This document shows positions 1-10,876 of a stretch of DNA of 64,000 nt, piece by piece; the first letter of the stretch is position 1; every line of letters begins with the position of its first letter. The notes under the pieces were generated by a model. It was not told the DNA's origin and searched no databases. It saw only the letters and a list, made by a program, of their open reading frames with translations. Source of the DNA: Agrocybe praecox (lineage: Eukaryota; Basidiomycota; Agaricomycetes; Agaricales; Agrocybaceae); the NCBI GenBank assembly GCA_964017145.1, contig OZ024851.1:1984001-2048000 (forward strand). The letters are read 5' to 3'. The position numbers and the translations under genes are program-made.

Positions 1-569
1 GTCTTCCTTCTAAAAGAAATCCACTTAAAATATATTATGTATCAGTACCTAAGACCTAAAACAAATGCCAGAAATATTACTTACCAATTCTGATATAGCT
101 TGATCGCTCTATCGTTTCCCTCAACCACTTCGAGAGATATGCGGTGCATATTCAAATGTCGGAAAGCGTAGTCCACCATGAATCTTGTAATTTCTTTGCC
201 ATATCCTCTTCCCCAAAATTTCTTCGCGAGGATGATTGAAAATGTCGAGTGTCGCATCCCCCTCTCAGAACCCTCCCATAAAACGGAAAACCCAACAAAT
301 TCCGGCTCTTTCCAACTGTTCAGATTGAGCATCTCCGTAGACTCGATGACTGGCGGCTGTGTAATAGTTTCTGCGACGCAGAACATCTCCGCGTGCTTCT
401 CGATATCTTCTCTGTACCGCCGTTTCCCCGTTTCCCCTTGCGGCACCGTAAATCCTCGAGTTGATAGACGATTGACCTCTGCATCGTCAAGAAGTAAAGA
501 GATATAGTCGAGGTCGACCAGAGGTCGGAAGGCACGAAGACGTATGCCGGCTTGGGGTAGTTCAAACAT
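1..569 (-). CDS. GNAT-family N-acetyltransferase (partial, runs off left edge)
   Basis: Reads as a RimJ/RimL-type GNAT acetyltransferase that would move an acetyl group from acetyl-CoA to an amine; the substrate cannot be told. The protein starts at the ATG at 569. It shows the family's acetyl-CoA loop as WGRGYGKE and the late fold signature HLNMHRISLEVVEGNDRAI. The first exon ends at 85 with a GTAAGT donor. A 61-nt intron (84-24) joins to 23-1, giving YQNCGFLLEGR, the expected GNAT ending, after which the gene leaves the window. The family is clear; the C-terminus is not visible. Confidence 0.85.
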
Positions 570-604
570 TGTCCGATGGACTCTGTGGAGTTTGTGGAAA
601 TCAA

Positions 605-1973
605 AATGAAAACTAGAGATGGGGTAAGTGATTGATAAAAGCCAGGGAGAGAACGATAGCCTCCTTATATACTCGGAGACTCCAAAGGTGAGATATTTTC
701 GCTTTCTCGGGCATCACTGTGGAAAGAACGTCCTTGAAGCAGGACTTACTTAGTAATCCCTGCATCTGCTGTAAGGGTTAGACATGAGCCCTACCAGCAA
801 TTGCTATGAGACGCGACGTTCTCGGAGCTCCGAGAAACGTACTTGATGATGATGAATGTTTCTCTTCCGTTCGATGTGCACGGGCATCATGGTACAGCAA
901 AGACAGTTCAAGTGATAATGTCAGTACAATCAAAGACTTGCAATAACCTCATCTTCCTCAGATTTCGCTCGATCCAGTCACTACCGCGAGCGCCTACACT
1001 GCCAGTGCCCCTATGCTCTATTTTTGATGGGACACATTTTGCCCAAATTTAGCGACCAGGGGAGCGAAGCACATCTGACCCTGACGTCAGAAATTCAGTG
1101 TCACAGTCCTGTGCGAGTTTGTGAGTGTTATGTGAGATAGTTGCGATGTCGGGCTATAGCATAAAAGTCCTTGGATGTCTGAAAAAATAATCAAATCAAG
1201 TCGAATGAGACCGGGCTACCTGGTTGTCACCGGCATATTTCCACCGCCCTTGCCCATCGGCGAATAAATTTAATCGCTTTTCAGCGCTAGTTCGTCTCAA
1301 GCGTTTCCAGAGAATCGGGGCTCACCTCATTGATTGCTACGGGCAGGATAAGTTCAAAGGGACAAGTTCCCTGTCATCACTCACATTATTCTACGTAGGC
1401 CGGTAACAACTAGGCCATCCTGAACTAGCATTTTACGAACGTTTGGTATGGAAACTCGGGAGACCATGGTCACTGTTTCAATAGTGTCTGATACCCAAGT
1501 AGCAAGACCATTAACCAACGTTGGCGAGATGCTGACTCCGTCATGTCCGTCAGGAAACGTGACTACGTCAACAAAACATATCAAGATGACGATAGGTACA
1601 CCCGATCGCACATGAACTTCGAAGCCCTGCCCTTGGTCTCGAAATAGTAAGTCACCGAATCACGATGTCAGAATCCTTGAAAGTGGCAATCATTGCCTGA
1701 AGCAGTTCAGTGACGCGGGTGGTGCTAATCAAAGTTTGAGGTCGGTTTGAGCTCAATGATGGTAATGGTAAACTTGATGCATCACTCGATGGATAAAAAA
1801 CACCGAACTTATCTTGTTGAGATTTACGACGCATATACAGGTTTTAGCGGGCATGAAAGAGCGAGTGAGAGTCGAGAGTACAGACATAGTAGCTTTCGTC
1901 GGGAATCAAAAACTGACGAAAACATCGAAGGGCGGAGATTGAAAGATGAACGAAGAAAAAAGAAAAAATTAAG
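605..1973. other. intergenic, no gene seen
   Basis: Upstream region of the acetyltransferase. Only short open frames without family motifs or convincing splice continuity are present. I see no repeat or RNA gene before the tRNA that begins at 1974. Confidence 0.5.
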
Positions 1974-2059
1974 CTCTCTGACTGGGAGTCGAACCCAGCT
2001 TTCGCGCGGTCTTGCTTATGCTTGACAGGCGCGTGTACTAACCGATATACTATCAGAGA
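1974..2059 (-). tRNA. tRNA-Asp (GTC) with 14-nt intron
   Basis: On the minus strand TCTCTGA pairs with TCAGAGA to close the acceptor stem, with discriminator G. The anticodon stem is CGCGC/GCGCG around loop CTGTCA...C, giving anticodon GTC. The 14 extra bases (AGCATAAGCAAGAC) after position 37 are a canonical tRNA intron. The T arm is CTGGG-TTCGACT-CCCAG. Closely related to the two tRNA-Asp genes near 7.3 kb. Confidence 0.93.
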
Positions 2060-2276
2060 CTTGTTAAACGTCTAACAAGCACAATTCATATACGCACATG
2101 CGTTGTAATATCAAACCATCTAAAATCGAATTTCTCTTTTCTCCGTTTCAACTTTCCACTTCTGAAGATAATAATTTGAACGCCGATAATTTTAAAAAAT
2201 TATAATTATAATCCATAAAACCTTCCTTATGTACTATCCAAACATTACAACCTCACAGAGAGTCACGATTACCACT

Positions 2277-4615
2277 CTACTCAACCGCACCCTGTTGTAT
2301 CTCGACTGCCTCTCGTAATCCAGCACCCTCATCCTTTCCACCCACCACGGTCTGTAGGGCAGCGGCTAACAAACCCGTTTGCACCGGTTCGGACTCGTTG
2401 CCGATCTGAGAATCCTCCGTGCGTGCACGAACAGGAGGTTCGGTGATATCAGCCACAGCACTAACATCTGCAGCAGCAGCAGTTGCGGACGGTACTATCC
2501 ATTCCATTTCAATGTCGACATCCAGGATTGCACTGCCTATTCCCACGGGAAAATCGAGGTCTTTTCGTGTCAAGTGGAATGTCGTCGTTTTCGTTGTTGT
2601 CGGCGAAGATTTGGGAGAACTTGTTTCTGATGCGAGAGGACTGGAAGATTTCGAGGTGGAATTCGGTGTTTGAGGAGAAGGAGGAGGTTGGGGCATATGG
2701 AATGTGGGTATAAACCAGAACCAACCCATGAATACCTGGATGAACAAAGGCAAGGGTTCGTTAGATGTTATTGTCATTGAGGCTAACGAACAAGCGGAAA
2801 GTTTACCTGCCCCATGTACAGCTTAATCCGGATCTCACGACCAGCATCAAGGATCACTCCGTTTTGCAAAGTATGGCTTTCTAAAGACATTGCTTGTGTA
2901 GTTAGGTCATGCAAGGAGTTGGCTTCGGACCGTGATACTCCAACTGTGTTTGCGCTGGCGTCGATAGCTTCAAGGGCCTCTTGGCGATCAGTGATTGATT
3001 CTGGTTTAGTTAAGTCATGTTTTAGCCCTTCCCATCGTTTATCTGATAATGGTTGAAGGGTATAGATGTCAACTTTCTTTTCCTGAAAAAGCGTAAAAAT
3101 TTCAAGATTTTATAGTGATCATCAGAGTTTGCGAGATTACCTTGTCTCCATCAAGAATTATTTCTTGCTGGATCTGTGCATCATTCTTCGCACCGAGATG
3201 AGCGAAGCTCCTAACCATCTTTCCTTTATCCCACTTTCCATCCTTAAAAATATGGCCGAGCACCTCCTCTTCCGTCGATTCGATTGTCCTCGTAAAAGAC
3301 GTTCAGATCCCGGTCGTCGTTTACCCATATGCCCATCTGGATCGCGTGTATAAACTTCCCATTCCTCGAGCAAGTTTACAAGTCTATCGTCATATCTAGT
3401 AATAGATGCCCAAATCTGCGAGGCGTTTGGAGCACTCTTCTTAGCCTTGTTCTCTGCGGCGACTGCAGAAGCTGCAGTTTCCACCGAAGGACCTTTCGCC
3501 ATGTTGGTTTTCTCGATTAATTTATTAGCGACCTTCGCGATGTTCATCTTCATGCCCGACGATTCATACATGCGTAGCTTTAGATGCGTCAATCTGACCC
3601 TAGGCCCCGCAGTCTGACTCTGTTTGCAAGAGGAAGATGGATTGACTGCCCACATGTGTCTTGGTGCTTCATGGGACAGTAGCAAGGCCCAGTAATAGAG
3701 GAATCGTCGTTGACTGGGGATGCTGACTCCTTGGTGGACTTTGCCGTCTTTCTTCTCTGAAGGCTTCATCCTGCGTGCAGTATGTAGGTCTAACACCCCT
3801 TTTAGAGCATCGGTGAATGATTTTTCAGGGTTTGCCGATGCAGGTATGGGAGGAGAACCTGAATCACCGTCTAGGACACCAGCTGTGTCGGAGAAGATGG
3901 AAGACTCGGACGGTTGATGCGAAGTCAGGCGAGGGCTCGTAGGAGCCGTAGAGGACGGCTGCCGTTCTTCGTCCGAAGGAAGGATATCTACTGCCTTTTC
4001 CATACGCTTCGTAGCCCATTGTTTCGCTGTATGGCTGCGTTCAAGTTGTGGAGGCGATGGATTATCATCTAACGAAAGAAGATAAGTGCATGCCATCGTC
4101 CCTGAGCGGCCTTTTCCAGCTTTACAATGCAGGACCGCGACGCGTTCAGGTGCGCCTGATAACCATGCACGCATTTCTCGTGCCACCAGTGGCATTATGG
4201 CGAGAGGCGGTGCGCTTTGCGGCTGTCATCAACGGCGTGTTTGTGAACAAGTTCAAGCTAATCACATACTGGTGGTCAGGAAACGGGTATCGACTAACCC
4301 TCCCCCCAAATACGTCAGCTTCGTACGAATTTTCCCTGGTAGGGCAGAAATTGAACACCCAGTAGTTCTTTCCGTGCCTGTGTTCCAAGAAACGTATCGC
4401 ATCCTCTCTGCGATTCCTATACAAGCCTTCAATTCCTGATGCTGGATAACCCATTATGATGACCTGGTCTGTTACATAGACGAGATCTGAAATACTTGTG
4501 AGTTGCAATAGAGAAATCATATGCGATCCTTGAGCTCACCAAGTTCCAGATTGAGCTTGTCGTCCTTGAAACGAGCCTTGTTTCCTGATACAAGTCTGCG
4601 AATATAGTCTGTCAT
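2277..4615 (-). CDS. TEP1: PTEN-type phosphatase (PIP3 3-phosphatase homologue)
   Basis: Fungal PTEN homologue, expected to remove the 3-phosphate from PI(3,4,5)P3 at membranes. Exons: 4615-4540, 4486-4270, 4214-3325, 3268-3141, 3082-2807, 2735-2277; 681 residues. The N-terminus has the PTEN sequence VIIMGYPASGIEGLYRN, then RYPFPDHH and the P-loop HCKAGKGRSGT with catalytic Cys128, close to human Cys124. After the P-loop helix a Ser/Pro-rich insert of about 110 residues precedes VSIPSQRRFLYYW, where human PTEN continues directly. The C2 domain follows (KDGKWDKGKMVRSF, then a last strand containing DLDFPVGIGSAI), interrupted by another Ser/Thr/Pro stretch, and ends in an acidic tail. The insert makes it much longer than human PTEN (403). 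Splice phases all agree. Confidence 0.93.
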
Positions 4616-4789
4616 TTGTGGTGGTAGTTCTGGTGTAATGTGATGAGAGTGTCATAGCCCTGGAAATTGGAATTGTTGGGTTTTCTGACATCATTGCCTG
4701 TTGGAGTGCGATGACCCCTATTTTCTGTTTACGGGAGAATAATTTTGAGTCGGAGATTGAATATTTTCTGCTAGCTTCCGCCACGCAAA

Positions 4790-6000
4790 TTCTTGTCCTC
4801 AAATCTCATTCACTTCTGGCCAATGTTATTCGCAAAGCTCCCTTGCAGCCGACACAGACGGAACCTCTGCTTTACGACTCGATCTGATATTTTATTGATC
4901 ATTGTATTTCAGCTTCTGGCAACTAGTCACGAAAAAGATGCACAGGTCTTCTCTGAACTGCACTTTTTGGCTACTGAATGCGGTGGATTTGTTCGAATAG
5001 TCACTTATATGGATGATTATGATTTCCCCTTACAAATGGGTGGCTCTATACTTATTCGAGGACGGAAAACCAGGGGAAATTTTGTCTTGCGAGAAAATAA
5101 ACGATCTATTCCGTGATGGAAGCATCAACATCTCGAACGTAACAGCAGATGAAATCAAAGATCGCAGCAAAGTCGACACACTGAGTAAACCCTTGGTGTT
5201 AAGTGAAGCGCTGTGTTCTGTAGCCCAATGACGGTACCTCATGGATTAGTGGGGCTTGTTATTACGGAACTAGAGCTGTGCTTTTGCATTTCTTATTCTT
5301 TTGATGTGCAGGGCCTATATCGACGTATCTCACCGAGGAAGACACCTCGGAGCAGCTATCTTATACTACATCCCCAGTTGAAAACAGTGAGTCTTTATCA
5401 ATATGAAAGCAGCGTAAATCATGCTCATTAATATTGTCGGAAAAAAAGACGATGATTAGGATTTGAACCAGAAAGAGTAGCTTGAATCGCGATAGTCTCA
5501 ACGTCCGCACCATACTACTCGCAGTAGCATTAATGAAGCTTCATTCGCTGTAAAAAGTCCGACGTTCCACGGACCCATCCTGACATGCCTTTTTCTATTT
5601 GAGCGAATAGGCGAAGTGACACAATTCGGCGAACGTGCAATCTACATACCAGAAGGGCGCCCCAATCCACTGCCTCATAGCCCAGTAAATGATCAACTCA
5701 GGTTTTATGATTGCCCAAAACCTAAGCTCCAATCGGCGCAATGCTATCCGCTCCAGGTGCAGGGACGTTTGGGAGTATCGAGACCCAAGTCTTTTTTGGA
5801 TATATGACGTATTGTAATGAAATCTTCAAATTGGCTCATCGATCCTACCCTGCCCGGCTTCGTCGATGATCGATGAGGCTTGGACGAAGTCAGGGTTTAC
5901 TACTATTATGTGCACCCGCTCGCCTAGGAGATGCAGCTCGCTTCTTACAAGGTCTTTCGGACGATGACAAGGACATTTTCCCGACGCGGAATTTCTAGCT
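4790..6000 (+). pseudogene. unresolved coding-like fragments, possibly a decayed gene
   Basis: Several short stretches look translated but I cannot join them into one gene. They include LLATSHEKDAQVFSELHFL (about 4914-4970), a stretch with LYLFEDGKPGEILS (about 5030-5220), GPISTYLTEEDTSEQLSY after a good acceptor near 5310, and the ending ARFLQGLSDDDKDIFPTRNF before a stop near 5996. Frames differ and stops intervene. No family was recognised. It may be a small lineage-specific gene whose introns I mis-set, or a relic. It lies head to head with TEP1, whose start codon is at 4615. Confidence 0.25.
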
Positions 6001-6091
6001 TAATATGGCAAATTATATGCCACAGATGGAAACTTACACAAGTTCTATAATAATATTCATCTCATATAAAGGACTCGACTCGTATAAACAT

Positions 6092-7058
6092 TTACTTCAT
6101 CCATAGATGCTTGTTTTCCTGGAAGTAGACAGCAAGTGTATGCTTTCCAATGTACTTCTTGTCGTCAGGCTGATAGAAAAACACTTCTTCATTCCCCTCT
6201 GCAGTTAACCCTTCCATGAAAGCCAAAAATTTCGCCAACTCCGGACTCAAGAACTGTTTGTATATCTCCTCTTGTTCTTCTATCGTATTTTTCTTGTGCG
6301 TGATTTTCCTTCCTAGAATTGTGGAAAGGAGTTTGACGGTCTACATGAAGAAGAGAAACGCATTCAATCGTTCGTCAGAACAGGAAAATATGTTGTTATC
6401 CTCACCTCATCGTACGAGTATAGTTCCGGTCCCAAAACATAGTAGTCTTTGTTCGGGCTCTTTTCAGCTGTCAGTGCTTCGAGTGCAGCTTGGGCGATAT
6501 CCTCGCTCGAGATGAATGGGATTCGTCCCTCTCCGGTCGCAGAAACGATTTCGTCGTTATCTCTGATGCTCTCACTCATTTCGGTCCCAAAGTTCTCTGT
6601 GAGAAAGGGCACAGTTCAAGTCTATATTCACCGATTTAAGGCGCGGATAACTTACGCATAAACCAAGTAGGTTTCAACACCACATGATCTACCCCGGTAT
6701 CAAGTAGGTACTGGTGCACCTCTCCCTGACCGCCCGGATCGCCAGGCTTGGTTTGTGTCCCTGTCACCAAAACAAACCGCTTGACGCCTTTCGAGATAGC
6801 AAGGTCGATGAAGGGTTTATAATGCGGTAATGTATCGGTGATATCAGGAATAATCAAGAAAACGCGGTCGATATTGGGGTCTGCGTTGAATGGGTTCTCG
6901 AATGTCTCGTGCTTGAGGAAATCGAACGTCACTACTTTAAAATTTGGGTCTGCATTTCCGGCACGGCTGGCGATAAGGACTTGATGGTGGCTATTATGGA
7001 GCAGCTTGGCGAGACTGCGTCCTACTTGCCCCGTTCCGCCTGTTATGAGAGTGGTCAT
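6092..7058 (-). CDS. NmrA-like NAD(P)-binding reductase (EasG/FgaFS-like), copy 1
   Basis: Atypical short-chain reductase of the NmrA / ergot alkaloid dehydrogenase-like group. It starts with the Rossmann loop TLITGGTGQVGRSLAKLL. Exons 7058-6656, 6596-6406, 6340-6092 give 280 residues. Further shared blocks are FVLVTGTQTKPG, VLKPTWFMQNF, EGRIPFISSEDIAQAALEAL and YYVLGPELYSYDE. The ending GKHTLAVYFQENKHLWMK matches the paralogue at 10877-11862, and both introns fall at the same place and phase. Its substrate is unknown. Membership of the family does not mean ergot alkaloids are made; no other genes of that pathway are nearby. Confidence 0.9.
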
Positions 7059-7243
7059 GTTATGGGAAGACGGGCGATAATCAGTTTTTCTCAGGCTCCC
7101 TTTTCATAGCAGAATCTAACCGGAGTAAGACATAAATATTAAACATATGATAGGTTATTTTTGGAAACATCATAAGTCCATTTGGGAGGAATGAAATCAT
7201 CGAGCGCTCGGAAGGTGAAAGCTACGGCGAGGCAAAGAACATA

Positions 7244-7329
7244 TCTTTGTTAGTATATCGGTTAGTACACGCGCCTGTCATGCGCAAGCACGTCCGCGCG
7301 AAAGCTGGGTTCGATTCCCAGACAGAGAG
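7244..7329 (+). tRNA. tRNA-Asp (GTC) with 14-nt intron, plus-strand copy
   Basis: Acceptor TCTTTGT (7244-7250) pairs with ACAGAGA (7322-7328), with discriminator G7329. The anticodon arm CGCGC-CTGTCA carries anticodon GTC at 7277-7279. The intron is 7281-7294 (TGCGCAAGCACGTC), followed by C7295 and GCGCG. The T arm is CTGGG-TTCGATT-CCCAG at 7305-7321. Confidence 0.93.
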
Positions 7330-7430
7330 CTAAGTTTTTTGCACAGATGCAAAAGGGCAATCACTGAAACATACGAAAAGTGACTATGTTGCCTATCATG
7401 TAGGATTTCCTGAACTGTAATAAAATAGAA

Positions 7431-7516
7431 CTCTCTGTCTGGGAATCGAACCCAGCTTTCGCGCGGACGTGCTTGCACATGACAGGCGCGTGTACTAACC
7501 GATATACTAACAAAGA
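7431..7516 (-). tRNA. tRNA-Asp (GTC) with 14-nt intron, minus-strand copy
   Basis: Near-identical to the plus-strand gene at 7244-7329 but on the other strand. The only differences I see are in the intron (TGTGCAAGCACGTC against TGCGCAAGCACGTC). The acceptor stem TCTTTGT/ACAGAGA, anticodon GTC and T arm are intact, so both copies look functional. Confidence 0.93.
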
Positions 7517-7898
7517 CATGTTTGTTGATCCGTGAGTGGACAAGACGCGTCTAGCTGATTAGGGTCCCATAGTTCTACTCCATTGTGACAACATAAGAGT
7601 AAAAGAACAAGACAACGAACGTTGTTGATAAAATAAACGTCATTCTGGTTGTTTTGAAACTATTCAAGGACGCGGCGCGAAAAGCACGTGGATATCGCGT
7701 ATGATTTGTTTGCGAATGTGTTTTTTGATTCCAAATTTGAACACCCAAATCGATGTGCCATTCCTTGTCCTCACTTTGAAACTTGCACTCTCGTTTTCGA
7801 CGTTTCTCTTTTTTTCTTTCCTTAGCCTATCCTTGCGACACCCTCTGCCACGACACTGACCCTTTTCTCTTTCTTCTAACGATCCAAAACGGAGGATC

Positions 7899-9765
7899 AT
7901 GTCCTCTATCCCAGTGTGTAGTTCTCTTATCTAGTCGTTGTTCCCACTATCTCATACGCGCTTGAACAGGTGAGGAGGACTACACGAGTTGTACGTTCTA
8001 CCAAGGATAACGAAAATGCAAATGCACGTCCAACACGGTTGACGTCGAGGGCAAAATCCGCCCTAGGAGGTGCCACCACAGCCACCTCCGCGACCACCCG
8101 CGCAACAGCGTCAACCATGGCTTCGAAGGCAAAGGCCGTGGCTGCAGATGCAAAAGAGGAGGCTGGAGTAAAGAGGAAGAGAGAGGCTTTGGTCGAGGTC
8201 ACCGGACTTGTCACCAACAATAAGCCGAGCAAGGGTACCGTCACGGGAGGGAAAGGCAAAGATGCTGTTGGGGTCGAGAAGGCCAAGGAGGCCCCTGCCG
8301 CTGGGAAGGCCACGCGAACTGTCGTCAAGCCACCTACCAGGCGCGCGCTGGCTAGTGTAGCGGCCAAACGCACGGTTAGGGAAACCAGCGAAAGTACGAC
8401 TGCATCGGCCAAGCCAGAACCAGCGGAACCAGCAGCTGTCGTCGTCCCACGGCCAATTGTTGAACATGCGGCGGTTAAGATGGAGGTTGATGAACCTCAA
8501 ACAATCAAAGCTGAAAAGGACGACGAGGAAATTCAACGTGTATTCAAGAGGCGCCATACCGATGAAAAGCCCATCGTCCATGCCAAACAGGTCTTAGATG
8601 ATTCCCAAGCCGAAGCAGACAATGTGGCTGCAGAACTTGAAGCTGTTGGAGAGGGCTCTGGTGTGCAACTTTGGGAAGATTTAGACGCTGAGGACTGGGA
8701 TGATCCGGCTTCTGTCAGCGAATATGTTCAAGAAGTTTGCGTGTATTTGAAGGAAATCGAAGTGCGTATATTTCTTATTACGCGCATATTTACCCGCTCA
8801 TATTTCTTCATGATTAGCTGGCTACGATGCCTGATCCAGACTACATGAAAATGCAGACTGAAGTTACTTGGGAGCATCGAGGTGTCCTTATCGACTGGAT
8901 TCTTCAAGTTCACGCCAGATTCAACCTCATCTCAGAGTCTCTTTTCCTTTGCGTCAACATCCTCGATCGGTTCCTTGGAATGCGTCCCATCTCACTGAAA
9001 AAGCTCCAACTTGTCGGCTTGGCAAGCTTCTTCATCGCCACCAAATATGAAGAGACCTACGCTCCGTCCGTCAAAGAAGTAGCGTATCTCGCCGAAAACA
9101 TATTCACTGTTGATGAGATTCTCAAAGCGGAAAGGTACATTCTTAAGACTATCAACTGGGACTTGCGTGCACCTGGACCTATGGGATGGTTGAGGCGAGG
9201 CAGCAAAGCCGATGGCTGTGAAGTACACGCCCGAACCATCGCAAAATATTTGCTTGAGATAGCGTGCATTGAACGAAGGCTGATCCACGTCGTCCCGTCG
9301 AAGCTCTCTGCAGCCTCTCTTTGGTTAGCCAGGTTGACTTTAGGTCGCGAAGAATGGGTAACCTTCTTGATTGCTTGACCACGTGACCGCGTTTGCTGAT
9401 CCTTTCGTCATTTTGAAGACACCTACTTTGGAACATTACACGACATATTCAGAAAAAGAGCTCCTTCCAATTGCGAATATCATGTTGGAGTACATCATTA
9501 CCGACCCCGTTCAACACGATTCGCTGTTCAGAAAGTACGCTAGCAAACGCTACTTCAAGGTCGGTTCTCGTTTTCTCTGGATCATTATTTACGTTCTAAA
9601 ACTTCTCATCTCGTCATACAGTGCAGCGCGTATATGCAGACATGGGCTCTGGAACGCTGGCCACCAAACGCATACGTCGATTTCGCGATGGATCTCCCCG
9701 AGATGAAGGATGAAATCCGCCGTCATCGTGAAGCCGCAGGTGGTGTTGATGAAGCAGACCTGTGA
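7899..9765 (+). CDS. B-type mitotic cyclin
   Basis: Regulatory subunit of the mitotic cyclin-dependent kinase. Exons: 7899-7913, 7970-8761, 8818-9357, 9419-9559, 9622-9765; 543 residues. The 15-nt first exon encodes only MSSIP and splices to VRRTTRVV. The first 200 residues are Ala/Lys/Glu-rich and disordered, with a likely destruction box RRALASVAAK starting at Arg129, which fits APC/C degradation. The cyclin N box begins around residue 270: HRGVLIDWILQVHARF, then FLCVNILDRFL and KYEETYAPSVKEVAYL, which are B-type hallmarks. The cyclin C box follows and the protein ends in an amphipathic tail. All introns keep phase 0. Confidence 0.96.
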
Positions 9766-10876
9766 ACTTGAAAAGAGGATAATATTGCTTTCTCTTTCTT
9801 TGCCACCACCACCTTTTTCACCTATTCCAACCTTTCCTTTCCTTTTAAATCTCTCACTCCCTCTCTCGTACTGCGCGTGCATGCGTGCGTGGCCGCAGCT
9901 CTACCGGCACGCAGGTACGCGTCACTGTACCTCTGGATCATATCAAATCATTGACACAACGACGCACTTCACTCCGCTTCACTTCATTGTTACTTACTCA
10001 TGCATGCATTTTATTTTCCTTACATCATCATAATTTATCACAGTCCGGAACGTTCCATACCGTACCAGCCAGGCCGGACAAAACTTACCCGGCCGGAGGG
10101 ATTCATTTGTCGGTCGCTCGTATGTTAGGTTTATGCCGCTCACCTTTTGGACTCGTAAAAATTTTAAACGCTTGCTTCTCCCATTTTTGTAGTAGCGCGA
10201 TGTATCAGACCGTTCATTACTTGTACTTTCAGTGTACATGTACGCTCATTCTCTCTCTCCACCTTCGCCGCAAAATGATACGATAAAGTGTGTAATAGTC
10301 ACTCATATTCATATTTTCATTTGTCTCATGCTTGAATGCAATAGCATTGATTATTGGTCCTTTGATTAAGCTTTCGGCAGAGGAGATAGCGCGCTTGTCT
10401 CAGCAGCTCAGCAGCTTAGCAATTCCAAAGTCGATCACTGTGACCGTCGCACTTAAGCTTACACATTAATGTCAGGAAACTGACACCGCTTATGACTACC
10501 ACTCTCCAGACAGTCAATTGGTCAGCAAATATAAGGGAATGTAAACTGCAACGAAAACAAATGTCACAACTTGGCGCACGCGTTCAAATCTCGGGCAAAA
10601 TGGTCTGGCAGACGATCGTTGGACTGGATACGAATACGATCTTCTGAAACATGTGCCTGGATTCGTCACCGGTATGTGCGCTTCATTCTGCCTAAATGAC
10701 TTGATTCATCGTAATTGTAATCTAGGGTTTTCAACCAAGCCACAACTTGTGAAGACCTTAGAGAGAGGAAGAAACAAGTATAAAAGAAGGACATCGAACT
10801 GCGAATCGAGCTCCATTCAAGTTCCCACAACACAACACTTCTCACAAGTTCTCTTAACAGGTTAACCAGATACGAC
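9766..10876. other. intergenic; 3' region of cyclin and promoter of the second NmrA gene
   Basis: Contains a pyrimidine-rich tract at about 9786-9865, probably 3' UTR of the cyclin gene. No open frame with recognisable features is present. The right end is the promoter of the gene starting at 10877, with a TATA box at 10779. Confidence 0.5.
10779..10786 (+). promoter_or_regulatory. TATA box of NmrA copy 2
   Basis: TATAAAAG lies 98 bp upstream of the ATG at 10877, the spacing also seen at the DPBB genes in this window. No functional data can be read from sequence. Confidence 0.55.

Larger units (their letters stand above)
7244..7516. repeat. inverted repeat formed by two tRNA-Asp genes
   Basis: Two 86-bp arms, almost identical and facing each other 3' end to 3' end, are separated by about 101 bp. 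The arms are the two tRNA genes themselves, so a single strand could fold into a large hairpin. Confidence 0.85.

Noticed and set aside
5449..5530. tRNA-like segment on the minus strand with GGTTCAAATCC and a long variable-arm look
   Set aside because: T stem and acceptor stem do not pair and no clear anticodon arm forms; at best a decayed tRNA.
7927..8412. Long minus-strand frame across the cyclin N-terminus
   Set aside because: Ala/Val-rich shadow of the GC-rich cyclin coding exon.
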